The position numbers and the translations under genes were made by a program. Source: JBAOHV01 sp963714875 (GTDB lineage: Bacteria > Actinomycetota > Acidimicrobiia > Acidimicrobiales > Microtrichaceae). Taken from it: DNA of 64,000 nt. The stretch covers positions 1 through 64,000 of the forward strand of contig CAVQQI010000006.1 in assembly GCA_963714875.1 (NCBI GenBank). The letters are read 5' to 3'. Within the stretch, counting starts at the first letter, position 1; each line of letters opens with the position of its first letter. This document shows positions 9,993 to 19,824 of the stretch, piece after piece. Under the pieces are notes generated by a model, which did no database searches, was not told where the DNA came from, and saw only the letters and a list, made by a program, of their open reading frames with translations.

Positions 9993-11128
9993 TGCGCATC
10001 CTTCGCGTCATCACCCGCCTCGACGTCCACGGCGGTGCCGAGCTGTCGACCCTGATCGAGGTCGAGGAGCTCGCGGCACGAGGGCATCGGGTCGCCGTGG
10101 TCACCGTGGCCGAGCAGGCGACCCCCGCCGCTGTCGAGCGCCTGGACGTCGCGGGGGTCGAACACCGCCACCTCGTCGGCCCGTTGGGACGTCAGGCGGC
10201 GCAACTGCGGCGGATGGTCCGCGATGACCCACCTGACGTCGTGCATGCGGTGATCTGGGCAGCGGAGTTGGTGGTCGCGCTCGGCACGTTCGGGCTGCGG
10301 GTGCCGACCATCGTCAGCCTGGTGAACATGCAGTACGACCCCGCAGCTGTCGCACAGGCGCCGTCGCCCCGACGGTTGGAGGCCCTCCGGCGGATCGAGG
10401 GTGTGGTGCTGCGCCACGGGATCGATCGGTTCCACTGCCTGACCGAGGCCGGTGCGCGTCACTCGGTGGAGCACCTGGGGATCGATCCCGCTCGCATCTC
10501 GGTCATCCCTCGGGGTCGTCGACGCGACGACCTGGCGGTCGATGACGGCGAGGTGACCGCCTGCCGCGACGAGCTGGCGGGCGGTGGCGAGATCCTGTTG
10601 GTGAACGTAGGACGTCACGAGCTCCAGAAGGGCCAGGACCTGCTGATCGACGCAGTGGGCCGCCTGACAGGGGGGGAGCTGACGTTCGCGCTCGCCATCG
10701 CGGGCCGCGAGGGCAACGTGACGCCGATGCTGCGCGATCGCATCCGGTCAGCCGGGCTGGAGGGAACGGTCCACCTGCTCGGCGCACGTCGCGACGTCGC
10801 GACCCTGCTGGCCGCGGCCGACATCGTCTGTGTCACCTCCAGGTGGGAGGGCCTGGGCGGTGCGGTCATCGAAGCGCTCGGCGCAGGAGCACCGATCATC
10901 GCCTTCGGCGTGCCGGCAGTGGCGGAGGTGGTCGGGGACGCGGGAGTCCTGGTCGAGCCGTTCGACACCGAGGCATTCGCCGCGGAGCTCCGTAGCCTTG
11001 GAGCCGATGCAGCGCAACGCCGAGAGCTGTCCGAGCGGGCTCGTCGCCGTTTCGACACCAACTTCGAGATCAGCGCAGTGGTGGACCGCATCGAGGATCT
11101 CTACAGAGGTGCTGCGGATGCGACCTGA
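9992..11128 (+). CDS. Glycosyltransferase family 4 (GT-B)
   Basis: This is an intact 378-residue retaining glycosyltransferase. It begins MRILRVITRLDVHGGAE (donor-side glycine loop), has ISVIPRG at the interdomain linker, LVNVGRHELQKGQDLLIDA at the start of the second Rossmann domain, and SRWEGLGGAVIEALGAGAPIIA, the EX7E nucleotide-sugar signature. It is cytosolic and adds a sugar to the lipid-linked repeat unit. It overlaps the GNAT stop by TGATG and is followed 12 bases later by the FemAB-like gene. The donor is unknown. Confidence 0.9.
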   Translation: MRILRVITRLDVHGGAELSTLIEVEELAARGHRVAVVTVAEQATPAAVERLDVAGVEHRHLVGPLGRQAAQLRRMVRDDPPDVVHAVIWAAELVVALGTFGLRVPTIVSLVNMQYDPAAVAQAPSPRRLEALRRIEGVVLRHGIDRFHCLTEAGARHSVEHLGIDPARISVIPRGRRRDDLAVDDGEVTACRDELAGGGEILLVNVGRHELQKGQDLLIDAVGRLTGGELTFALAIAGREGNVTPMLRDRIRSAGLEGTVHLLGARRDVATLLAAADIVCVTSRWEGLGGAVIEALGAGAPIIAFGVPAVAEVVGDAGVLVEPFDTEAFAAELRSLGADAAQRRELSERARRRFDTNFEISAVVDRIEDLYRGAADAT

Positions 11129-11140
11129 GCGGGCCCGGTG

Positions 11141-12241
11141 ATGAGGGCGCCGGACCTGGTGATGGACCTCGCTGGACTGGGGTCCGATCGGCTGTCCGCG
11201 TGGGAGGCGCTCTGCGTCGCCACAGGGGCCGGGTACTTCACCGGCCCGGTCTGGGCGAGCAGCTGGTACGACAGCTTCGGCGCGGGAGCGCCGACCGAGG
11301 TCGGCCTGTGGCAGGGCGGGGGCGGGCTGGAGGCGGTCGCCGCACTCGTGCGGTCCGGTGAGCCCCTCCTGCCGGGTTCGATGGGTCGGCGTCTGCGGGT
11401 CGACCGTTGGGAGAACCTGGGCGCCGGGATCGGCGGCGCGGACCACACCGGGTTCCCGTGCACCGATGACCGCAGGAGGGACGTGCTCGACTGGGTGCTG
11501 GCCCATCGCGGCCCCCTGCGCCTGTCGAACCTCGACGGAGGGTGGACGTCGCAGCTGGCCGCCGCGGGCGTCCCTGCAGGCATTCGCACGAGGACCTATT
11601 CGGTCCCACTGGTGCCGGGGGAGCGGACGGGCTCCAAGAAGCTCTGGAAGCACATCGCGCGTTCACGGCGCCAGCTCGTGGAGCGCGGCGTCGACTTCGA
11701 CGTGGTGGTGGGCCGAGCCATCGACCGGGCGCTGCTCGTCCAGCTGTTCTCGCTCCACGGGATCCGCAGTGAGCGTGTCGGACGTACCACGACCTTCACC
11801 GCCGACCGCCTGGCCCTGCACTCGCGACTGGCCGAGCGCAGCACGTCGGTGCACTCGTCGTTCCTCGTCCGCGCACGCCTCGACGGCCACCTGATCGGCG
11901 CGCTCTACGGCTTCGCCGACCCGGCGACCGTCCACTACTACCAATCGGGCTGGGACCCTGCGTTCGAGCGGTCCAGCCTCGGCTCGGTGCTCATCGGAGA
12001 GGCGGTCGACCTGGCAGCGGAGCGGGGCGCGGCCCGGTTCGACTTCCTCCGGGGGGATGAGGCCTACAAGCTCCGCTTCGGCGCCGGCCCGGTCGAGGAT
12101 GTCTCTGCGCTCGTGCCACGCGGTACCAGCGGTCACCTGCTCGCGGCCCGGGATCGCGCCGCCGCGACGATCTCCGCACGTCGGGCCCGCAACGCCGAGG
12201 GTTCAGCGCCGGAGTCGGGCGCCCAGGGTCGAGGCATCTGA
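11141..12241 (+). CDS. FemAB/BioF2-like acetyltransferase (CelD-type)
   Basis: This 366-residue protein matches the BioF2/CelD-like double-GNAT type common in exopolysaccharide loci. Visible elements are WEALCVATGAGYFTGPVWASSWYDSF near the start (read here as short overlapping pieces), KKLWKHIARSRRQLVERG in the middle, and VHYYQSGWDPAFERSSLGSVL followed by RFDFLRGDEAYKLRFG at the end, the family's signature region. It is intact. GTG 11138 is an alternative start. Its 3' end overlaps the convergent deacetylase gene by 39 bases. The role is acyl transfer to a cell-envelope polymer by analogy only. Confidence 0.78.
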   Translation: MRAPDLVMDLAGLGSDRLSAWEALCVATGAGYFTGPVWASSWYDSFGAGAPTEVGLWQGGGGLEAVAALVRSGEPLLPGSMGRRLRVDRWENLGAGIGGADHTGFPCTDDRRRDVLDWVLAHRGPLRLSNLDGGWTSQLAAAGVPAGIRTRTYSVPLVPGERTGSKKLWKHIARSRRQLVERGVDFDVVVGRAIDRALLVQLFSLHGIRSERVGRTTTFTADRLALHSRLAERSTSVHSSFLVRARLDGHLIGALYGFADPATVHYYQSGWDPAFERSSLGSVLIGEAVDLAAERGAARFDFLRGDEAYKLRFGAGPVEDVSALVPRGTSGHLLAARDRAAATISARRARNAEGSAPESGAQGRGI

Positions 12242-13129
12242 GCGGAGCGAGAAGAGCCCGGAGTGCACCCCTGAGGTGACCGCTGCGACGCGGGGCGCCG
12301 ACGCGGTCGCGTCGAGTCGGAGCCGCGACACCCGCAGCGGATCGGGACGTCGAGCGGTGAGGTGGTGGTCGAAGAGCGCCACGAGCTCGTAGCCACGGTC
12401 GGCGAGGTGGCGCTCGGCGTCCTCGGTGCGGTCACCGTTCGGGTAGGCGAACACCCGGTGGTCCCACAGCCCTCGTTCGTCCAGCCAGTCCGCGGCGCGG
12501 TCGATCTGGTCGAACTGGGCCTGCGGGTCGCATCGATCGAGGCACGGGTGGTCCCAGGTGTGGTTGCCGATGTCGCCCCCGAGGTCACGCCAGCGTTCGA
12601 GGTCCTCGACCGAGACGGGATGGTCGGCCGACCATCCGACGTGTTCGGCCAGAGCCGCGACGATGCGACGTCGCTCCTCGTCAGGTCGGTGCTTGAGCGC
12701 GGTCACCGCAGCCTGCCCCCGCAGCTCGCGGCCGTCGATCTCGACGACCCGGCCGGCGCCGGAGGCACGCAGTACGACGTCCCACCAGGGCGCCGTCTCG
12801 TTCTCGATCAGCCCGGGGCACACGAACGCCGTCGCCCGCACGCCATGGCGTCGTAGCACCGGCGCTGCGTCGACGATGGTCGAACGGTCCCCGTCGTCGA
12901 AGGTCAACCACACCGCCCGGTCCGGCAGCGGACGCCGGTCGCGGTAGCACGCCAGCACTTCGTCGAGCCCGACCGGGACGAAACGCCGGGTCACCAGGTC
13001 GAGCAGTCGGTCGAACGCCGCGAGGTCGTCCACGTCGTGCATCGCCAGCACCCTGAGCCGACGTCGCGTCGCCCATCGTCCGCCGGCGGACACGGCGGAC
13101 GATCCCAGGACGCGATCGGTGGCCGACAT
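12203..13129 (-). CDS. Polysaccharide deacetylase (NodB/CE4 domain)
   Basis: This intact enzyme of about 308 residues removes N- or O-acetyl groups from a polysaccharide. It contains LTFDDGD (motif 1; the first Asp is catalytic and the second binds metal), GNHTWDHP (motif 2; metal histidines HxxxH) and AYPNGD (motif 3). No signal peptide is seen, so it may act on cytosolic intermediates or be anchored otherwise. The ATG at 13129 overlaps the TGA of a 7-codon upstream reading frame. It is convergent with the BioF2-like gene and divergent from the ABC transporter. Confidence 0.88.
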   Translation of the reverse strand: MSATDRVLGSSAVSAGGRWATRRRLRVLAMHDVDDLAAFDRLLDLVTRRFVPVGLDEVLACYRDRRPLPDRAVWLTFDDGDRSTIVDAAPVLRRHGVRATAFVCPGLIENETAPWWDVVLRASGAGRVVEIDGRELRGQAAVTALKHRPDEERRRIVAALAEHVGWSADHPVSVEDLERWRDLGGDIGNHTWDHPCLDRCDPQAQFDQIDRAADWLDERGLWDHRVFAYPNGDRTEDAERHLADRGYELVALFDHHLTARRPDPLRVSRLRLDATASAPRVAAVTSGVHSGLFSLRSDASTLGARLRR

Positions 13130-13152
13130 CAACCGGCCCACATCGGCTGCAT
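13129..13152 (-). other. Possible 7-codon leader peptide (MQPMWAG)
   Basis: An ATG 6 bases after a TAGGGT box opens a 7-codon frame whose TGA overlaps the deacetylase ATG as TGATG. It could deliver ribosomes to the deacetylase by re-initiation. The alternative is a one-base sequence error joining it to the deacetylase. Confidence 0.35.
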
Positions 13153-13158
13153 CGCGAC

Positions 13159-13164
13159 ACCCTA
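13159..13164 (-). promoter_or_regulatory. Leaderless -10 box TAGGGT
   Basis: TAGGGT lies 6 bases before the ATG of the short leader frame at 13152 and is the only evident promoter for the deacetylase gene. Confidence 0.5.
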
Positions 13165-13204
13165 CCGACGGCGCCGCAAATGCTGGTGTGCCCTCGAGCG
13201 CCGG

Positions 13205-13210
13205 TACCCT
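13205..13210 (+). promoter_or_regulatory. Leaderless -10 box TACCCT
   Basis: TACCCT lies 7 bases before the ATG at 13218 of the ABC transporter gene. No ribosome binding site precedes that ATG. Confidence 0.6.
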
Positions 13211-13217
13211 GCTCGGG

Positions 13218-15001
13218 ATGCATGTCAGGGGCGACGGTGCCGGCCGTTCGAAGGTCGCCGCGGCCGAGTCGCGCAACTGGCACCTGCTGACACCGTTCCT
13301 TCCCCGCCGCAGCCGACTGCGCCTCGGCTCGGTCGGTGCGGGGTCGTTCGTCGGTGGGCTGGCCGAGTCCGGTGTGCTCGTGTTGATGACGCTCATCGCG
13401 GAGGCCCTGATCCGGGGATCCGACACCATCGAGATGCTCGGCGCGACGGTGGCGAGCACCACCGGCATCGCGATCGCCCTCGTCCTGATCCTCGTTCGGA
13501 TCGTGCTCGCGCTGACCACGGCGAACACCGCAGCGGCCTTCTCGGCCGACGTCATGGGCAGCGCGCAGCGGGCGCTGCTGGACGCCTACCTGTCGACGTC
13601 CCACGCGGTGCGCTCCCTGCGACCACCGGGGGACCTGCAGGCGGTCATGATCAGCAACGGTCGCTTCACCGGCGACCTGGCGAACGCCTTCGCCCAGGTC
13701 GCCGCGAGCGTCTGCGGTCTGCTGGCCTTCGGCAGCACCTCGCTGGTGATCAATCCCGTGGCGTTCCTGGCGATCGTCGCGGTGGGTGGGCTGCTCGTCG
13801 CCGTGCTGCGCCCCCTGCGGTCACGGAGCCGTGCAGCGGCGCGTTCGTTCGAACGCACCAACCGCGCCCTCGGGCACGAGGTCGCACAGGTCGAGGGACT
13901 GCACCGGGAGATCCGCGTCTTCCGTGTGGAGGACCGCGTCGACGAGCGCGTCGGCGCCGACATCGACGACGGCGGGCGGCGCTTCCGCACCGTCCGGTTC
14001 CTCGGTCAGGCCGTGCCGCAGGTCTTCCAGTCGATCCTGATGGCCGCCGCGGTCCTCGGCCTGCTGACGATGCTGCAGACAGCGGGATCCGAGTCGAACC
14101 TGGCGACGGCGGGCGCCGTGGTCCTGCTGCTGGTCCGGTCCATGAGCTCCGCACAACAGCTGGTCACTGCGAACCAGCGGGTGATCGAGCTCGGGTCCTA
14201 TGCGCGTGGACTGAACGAGCTGATCTCCCGGTTCCGTGACGACGAGGTCGTGTCCGGGTCGGTCCGCCCGGCGTCGCTGGTCCCGGTCCGGTTGAAGGAG
14301 GTCGGCTTCAGCTACGACGGCGAGCACCGTGTCATCGAGAGCCTCGACCTGTGCTTCGACGCCGGCGAGGTGGTCGGCATCGTCGGGCCCTCGGGAGCAG
14401 GCAAGTCGACGCTGGTCGAACTGCTGCTGCACCTGCGGACCGCCACGACCGGTTCGATCGAGTACGGCGGCGTCCCCGTGGAGCAGCTCGATCCCCTGGA
14501 GTTCGCCCGTCGGATCGCGATCGTTCCCCAGAACCCGGTGCTCATCGACGGCACGGTGGCGGAGAACGTCGCCTTCTTCCGCGACATCCCCGACGCCCGG
14601 GTGCACGAGGTGCTGGCGCTGGCCGATCTCGAGCGGTGAGGTCGACGCACTGCCCGATGGGATCCGACACGCGGCTGGGGTCGGACGAACGGGCGCTGTC
14701 GGGTGGCCAGAAGCAACGTCTGACCATCGCCCGGGCGCTCGCTGGGCGCCCGCAGATCCTGGTGCTCGACGAGCCGACGAGCGCGCTCGACACCCGGTCG
14801 GAATCCACGATCAGCGCCACCATCGGCGCTGATCGTCACGACAGGGTGACCATCGTGGTCGCCCACCGATCCTCCACCCTGCGCTCGTGCAGCCGCATCC
14901 TGGTCGTGGGCGACGGCCGCATCCAGTTCGACGGCACGCCCGACGAGGTGGCTGCTCGGTCGTCGTTCTTCAGGTCGATGCTGGACATCGACGCCAGCTG
15001 A
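13218..15001 (+). CDS. ABC exporter, fused permease and ATPase (one frameshift)
   Basis: This is a half-transporter of the ABCB/MsbA type. The N-terminal membrane domain has about six helices (for example FVGGLAESGVLVLMTLIAEAL and TGIAIALVLILVRIVLAL). The ATPase follows with Walker A GPSGAGKST (about residue 393) and Q-loop VPQNP. After a frame change near 14635 come the signature ALSGGQKQRL, Walker B ILVLDEPTSALD and the H-loop VAHRSST. Without the shift the protein stops at 14639 and lacks the signature motif. It probably exports or flips a lipid-linked glycan. It is convergent with the acyltransferase that ends at 15005. Confidence 0.88.
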
Positions 15002-15004
15002 CGG

Positions 15005-15658
15005 TCAGGGTCGACGGATGGGGCGGGCGGGGACGCCCACGACGGTCGATCCGGGCGCCACATCGTCGAGCACGACCGCGCCGGCACCGATCCGTGCGTC
15101 CCGCCCGACGGTGCAGCCGCGGGTGACGATCGCTCCGGTACCCAGGAAGACGTCGATCGTCGATGACGCAGTCGCCGTTGACGATCACGCCGGGGCTGAA
15201 CTGCACGAGCGCGCCGACCACCGAGTCGTGCTGGACCGCGCACCCGACGTTCAGGTGGGTGTGGGCCCCGATGTCGACGTTGGTGGTCACCGTGCACCGG
15301 TCGTACACCACCACACCGTCGCCGAGACGCACGTCGGGGCCGATCGAGCGCCCGGGTGCACGATCGTCGCCGCTTCCATCCCCGCCGCCGTCGAGGCGCC
15401 GCGACAACCGCGTCCCGCGCCGCCGAGCGTGCCGACCCCCAACGCGTAGTGGTCGGGTGGTCCGTGAGCCACGTGACGTCGCCGAGGAGGTCGAGCCCCA
15501 GGCGATCCAGCCGATCGTGGTCGACCGTGCCGTCGTCGACCACGCCCAGCACCCGCCAGGTCGGGCGTCGCCTCGTTCACCGCTACCACGGTGGCGAACA
15601 GCTCGCGTCCATGGCCGCCGCCCCCCACGATCACCAGGTCGCGCTGCGTGGCCTTCAT
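15005..15658 (-). CDS. PglD/NeuD-like sugar O/N-acyltransferase (frameshifted)
   Basis: This is a left-handed beta-helix acyltransferase of the PglD/NeuD group. The N-terminal Rossmann-like part reads DLVIVGGGGHGRELF, and the C-terminal hexapeptide coils include VVGALVQFSPGVIVNGDCVI, TGAIVTRGCTVG, ARIGAGAVVLDDV and the end GVPARPIRRP. At least three single-base shifts (near 15600, 15450 and 15165) are needed. The ATG overlaps the end of the upstream sugar transferase gene. Pairing with a PglC-like transferase and a PglE-like aminotransferase (25288) suggests a bacillosamine-type diamino sugar; no PglF dehydratase lies in the window. Confidence 0.8.
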
Positions 15659-16326
15659 CGGCGGGATCCCGGCGTACCCCCGCCGTCGGTCGGCAGCTGC
15701 GCCGGCTCGGCTGGGAGCGGCCAGCGGGTCGTCGGTCGGATGGCCCTCCAGGCCCTCGCCGCTGAGCAGCGTCCCCGCCGTCCTGGCCAGGATCCGCAGG
15801 TCCTCGCGCACCGACTGCGTCTCGACGTAGGTCACGTCGAACTCGATGCGGTCGCCCCAGCTCAGCGAGTTGCGACCCGAGATCTGGGCCAGGCCGGTGA
15901 GGCCCGGCCGGACCGCGAGACGCCGCCGCTGGTGGTCGTCGTAGCGCTCCACCTGGTAGGGCGAGCGTCGGACGTGGTCCCACCACGCTCATCTCGCCGG
16001 TCGCGACGTTGATGAGCTGCGGCAGCTCGTCGAGCGACAGTCGCCGGAGCACGCGTCCGGCCGAGGTGATGCGCGTGGCGTCGGGAAAGATCGGGTTGTC
16101 GCCGTCCACCATGGTGCGGAACTTCCAGACCCGGAACGGTGTGCCGCCCATCCCGATGCGCTCCTGGCGGAAGAACACCGGCCCCCGCGAGGTGGCCTTG
16201 ACCGCAGCCGCACAGACGAGCCCGACCGCCATCGACGGGCAGCGCGACGATCGCAAGGATCCCGAGATCGACGCACCGCTTCGCGCGGTACGGGCGGGCA
16301 GGTCGGCCCGAGGGCAGCGTGCTCAT
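15655..16326 (-). CDS. Bacterial sugar-phosphate transferase, PglC-like (frameshifted)
   Basis: This is a second initiating sugar-phosphate transferase. It begins STLPSGRPARPYRAKRCVDLG, followed by RGPVFFRQERIGMGGTPF, VWKFRTM, SLDELPQLINVATGEMS, VVGPRP and, after another frame change, VRPGLTGLAQISGRN, all in family order. Shifts near 16235, 15985 and 15700 are required. It lacks the large N-terminal membrane domain of WcaJ and so has the short PglC-like form. The ATG at 16326 is 7 bases after a TACGAT box. It heads a two-gene leftward unit with the PglD-like gene. Confidence 0.82.
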
Positions 16327-16333
16327 CGGGGCG

Positions 16334-16339
16334 ATCGTA
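16334..16339 (-). promoter_or_regulatory. Leaderless -10 box TACGAT
   Basis: On the minus strand TACGAT lies 7 bases before the ATG at 16326 of the PglC-like gene. Confidence 0.6.
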
Positions 16340-16430
16340 TCCACCTCGACCGCTCGGACCGCCGATCCGCACCGTGCGCGCCCGGTCCCGTGCGATTGCT
16401 ACGGTCCTGCGGACCCAGGGGGCACGCCCG

Positions 16431-17330
16431 ATGGCGCGACGCACGCACTCCAACCTGCACTACGTCCGCAGCATCCTGCGTCAGACGTGGAACCACCCGT
16501 CCAACCACGGGCGTCGTGTGCGTGCGGTCGCGTCGGCCCTCGGGTGGCAGGCGCACAAGCGGCTGCACCGCGGACCTCGGGACGTCGACTTCTTCGGCTG
16601 GCAGTTGAGGTGCCATCCGGACAGCAATTCGGCCTCCAACGTCATCTACTTCACCGAGAAGTACGACGTGGACGAAATGGGGTTCATGCAGGCGTACCTG
16701 CGCCCGGGCGACGGGTTCATCGATGTCGGGGCCAACATCGGCACGTACTCGCTGCTGGCGCGTCGGCTGGTGGGCGAGACCGGACAGGTGGTGGCGTTCG
16801 AGCCGCATCCGGTCGCGGCAGCACGCTGCAGGGAGAACATCGAGCTCAACGGCATCACCAACATCGAGCTGCACGAAGCGGCCGTGGCGGACACGCCGGG
16901 CAGTGCCGAGTTCCTCGTCGACTACGACGTCAGCAATCGCATCCGGTCCGAGAGCGATGGTGCCGCGCCGACTCGAACCGTGGCACTCGTGGCGCTCGAC
17001 GATGTGCTCGGTGACCGGCCGATGGCGCTGGGCAAGCTCGATGTCGAGGGTCACGAGACCGCGGCGCTCCGCGGAGCGCTGGACCGGCTCCGACGCGCCG
17101 ACCCGCCGGTCTGGCAGATCGAGATCTTCGACCATCAGCTCGCAAGGGCGGGCACCACGCGCGACGAGCTCGTGGGTCTGCTCGCTCAGCACGGGTTCGA
17201 CCTGGCGGTCTACGAGGGGCCCGGCGGTCTGCGGTACCTGCCCGACGGGGCCCGACCCGTGAGCAACGTCTGGGCCGTGCACCGAGACGCTCGAGCCGGG
17301 GTGGCTCAGCGGCTGGATGCCCGAGCGTGA
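16431..17330 (+). CDS. FkbM-family SAM-dependent methyltransferase
   Basis: This intact 299-residue protein carries DGFIDVGANIGTYSLL, the SAM-binding motif I with the FkbM-typical DVGANIG, then VAFEPHPVAA (motif II acidic residue), and LGKLDVEGHE, the DVEG block that defines the family. FkbM enzymes O-methylate sugars or natural products, so in this locus it probably caps a sugar of the polymer. The ATG at 16431 is preferred, with CAGGGGG about 10 bases upstream; TACGGT at 16400 is a likely -10. It is divergent from the PglC-like gene. Confidence 0.88.
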   Translation: MARRTHSNLHYVRSILRQTWNHPSNHGRRVRAVASALGWQAHKRLHRGPRDVDFFGWQLRCHPDSNSASNVIYFTEKYDVDEMGFMQAYLRPGDGFIDVGANIGTYSLLARRLVGETGQVVAFEPHPVAAARCRENIELNGITNIELHEAAVADTPGSAEFLVDYDVSNRIRSESDGAAPTRTVALVALDDVLGDRPMALGKLDVEGHETAALRGALDRLRRADPPVWQIEIFDHQLARAGTTRDELVGLLAQHGFDLAVYEGPGGLRYLPDGARPVSNVWAVHRDARAGVAQRLDARA

Positions 17331-17482
17331 TCTCACGCCGCGTCAGCTTCGCGCCGCAGCGCGTGAAGTGGGTTCAATCACCCGCTTGCCACTGCCCGAG
17401 GTCTGTGTAACTCTCGCCACACGGCTAGTGCACAGGGGACGCCCCCGCAGTTCGTTGGGGCGTGATGACGAGGGAGTTACTC

Positions 17483-19574
17483 GTGGCGAAGCAACGATTC
17501 CGGAGAGGGCTGCCTGCTGTTCGTGGCAACAGCCATGGTGGCGGCGGTCGCTGGTGGGGCGATCGTGGCATCCCCGGCCTCGGCGGCGGGGGTCGACCAC
17601 TACGTGGCGACCACCGGCATCGGATGTCGGCAACTGCCAGAACATCGTGTCGCCGTGCCTCACGATCAACTACGCAATCGGTCAGGCCGGCGCGGACGAC
17701 ATCATCAACGTCGCCGCTGGCACCTACGCCGAGGACGTGGTGGTCACCAAGAGCCTGGTGTTCAAGGGAGCCAACGCCGGGATCAGTGCCGGCACCTCGC
17801 CCGGTGTCCGCGGCGCCGAGAGCGTCGTCAAGACGTTCCGGAGCAGCACCGGCGCCAGCGTCGCCGCGCTGTTCGGCACGACCGACATGGACGTGACGAT
17901 CGACGGCTTCACCGTCGATCCGCAGGGTGACGCGGCGCTCGAGGGCTCCTCGGTGCTCGCCGGTCTGATCCACCTGCACGGTGGCAGCGTCACCGGCACC
18001 TCGGTGGTCAACAACATCGTCCGCGGTGCAGCGAGCTTCTTCCCCGCCTGCACGGCGTTCTCCTGTGTCGCCCCGGACCAGATGGCGCCCATGGGCATCT
18101 CGGTCGGCTCCGGTGCGATGGACATCTCCGACAACCGCGTCGAGAACCTCCGCTACGGCGTGCGCACCATCCAGCAGAACGGCGGGTCCTTCTCGCCGCT
18201 GGTCGAGACGGTCGACAGCAACGTCATCACCGGCGTGACCGTCCAGGGCATCGGCATCGGCGGTGCGACCGGCGTGCAGGCCCCGGGTGGCGACATCACG
18301 AACAACGAGATCGACGCCGTCGGCCGGGCCTCGAGCCCCGGCGGTGTGGTCATGACCAACTCGGGCAACGTCGTCAGCGGCAACACCTTCACCGACATGG
18401 GTGCCGGCGTGTCGCTGGTGCTGTGCAAGAAGTGGGATGCCCGCAACAACACCGTCGATGACAACACCTTCGACGGTGCCCCGCTGACGGTCTCGGTCAG
18501 CACCGATGGCGGTCAGTGCGCCACCGGTAGCGGCGGCGACACCGAAGGTGTCGGCAGCTGGGTCACCAACGGCGGCCGTTTCGACGGCTTCAACGCCAAC
18601 GGCAACTCGTTCACCGGTGGCGCCTTCGCCATGTTCGTCGATGCCTTCGCCGGCTTCTCGGCCAACAAGCCGGTGACGCCCGGGCCGATCGACGTCACCT
18701 GCAACTTCTGGAACGACGCCTCCGGCCCGACCAACCCTGCCAACCCCACCGGGACCGGCATGGTGCTGGCGTTCAGCACGGTCGCCGGTCAGCCGGCGCT
18801 GCGACTTCACGCCGTGGGAGATCTCCGACGGCGGTCCCTGCACCGGCGACCTCCCGCTCGTGCCGACGGTCGGCATCGGCGACGCCGAGGGTCTGCAGCG
18901 TGACTCCGTGAACGGGTCGGTCTTCATGCCCGTGTTCCTGAGCAAGGCGAACACCGTCCCGACCGTCATCCAGTACTACACGGTGGACGGCACGGCCACG
19001 GCTGGCGTCGACTACCTCGAGCTGGGTTCGCCGGCCAACCCCCGCACGCTCACCATCCCGGCCGGGGTGACCCAGAGCCAGATCAACGTCACGATCGCTC
19101 CCGGCACGGGCGGCGCCGAGGGCGACGAGACCTTCTCCGTCGTCATCGCCTCGGTCTCCGGTGGCGACGCGGTCGGTGGCGGCTCCGGTGACCGGCCTCA
19201 TCATCGATCAGACCGCCCTGACGGCGTTCAACCCGGTGATCAACGTGACGAACGGAGAGGTCATCGAGGGCGACGACGGCCAGCGGGTGGCGAAGTTCTA
19301 CATCCAGCTCTCCCGTCCGACGGCCAGCCCCATCACGTTCACCTACGACACCGCGGACGGGACGGCCACCGCTCCCACCGACTACATCACCAAGCTCCCG
19401 GGCACGGTGAACTTCCTGCCGGGGCAGATCTCCAAGACCGTCGACGTGCTGGTCAACTCCAACACGACGCCGCAGGCGGACCGGACCTTCGATCTCGACG
19501 TCACGGTGACCGGCGGGTCACCGGTCGAGGAGCTCAACATGGTCGGTGTGACGACCATCGTCGACGACGACTGA
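17483..19574 (+). CDS. Secreted right-handed beta-helix protein with two Calx-beta domains (frameshifted)
   Basis: After restoring shifts near 17515, 17622, 18800 and 19190 this is a protein of nearly 700 residues. It has a Sec signal peptide (LLFVATAMVAAVAGGAIV, cleavage after ASPASAA), a parallel beta-helix region rich in NN/DN turns (SDNRVENLRYGV, ITNNEIDAVG, VVSGNTFTDMG), and two C-terminal Calx-beta modules with DGTATAGVDY and DGTATAPTDY. AGGGAG six bases upstream fixes GTG 17483. The terminal module matches one in the oppositely oriented protein at 21351-23595. It probably binds or cleaves polysaccharide at the surface; no catalytic residues are evident. Confidence 0.8.
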
Positions 19575-19599
19575 GCTCGACGTCGTCCTAGTGAGCGAT

Positions 19600-19634
19600 G
19601 GAACGGGTGCGGGCCTCGGGTCCGCACCCGTTCC
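19600..19634 (+). terminator. Hairpin terminator without T tract
   Basis: GGAACGGGTGCGG pairs perfectly with CCGCACCCGTTCC (13 bp) around a 9-base loop, 26 bases after the beta-helix stop codon. No U run follows, as is common in actinobacteria. Confidence 0.75.
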
Positions 19635-19824
19635 GCGTCTCCGGTGCAACTCGTACCCCGGGTCGGCCTGCTTCCCGACGTGGACGACGAAGTCGCCGGC
19701 TCGGACAGTCGGCGCGGCTCGACGCCGCAACGGGTGCGTCACTCCCTGGCTGGTGAGACGCCGCTTGTAGGGTTGTCCGTCGAGGTCGCAGACCGATCGG
19801 TCAGCGTGGCGAGGAGATGAGTCG

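Noticed and set aside
17331..17482. The structured leader before the beta-helix gene (ACGCCCC/GGGGCGT stem) considered as a riboswitch such as cyclic di-GMP
   Set aside because: The conserved core bases of known riboswitch classes could not be matched; the stem alone is not enough.
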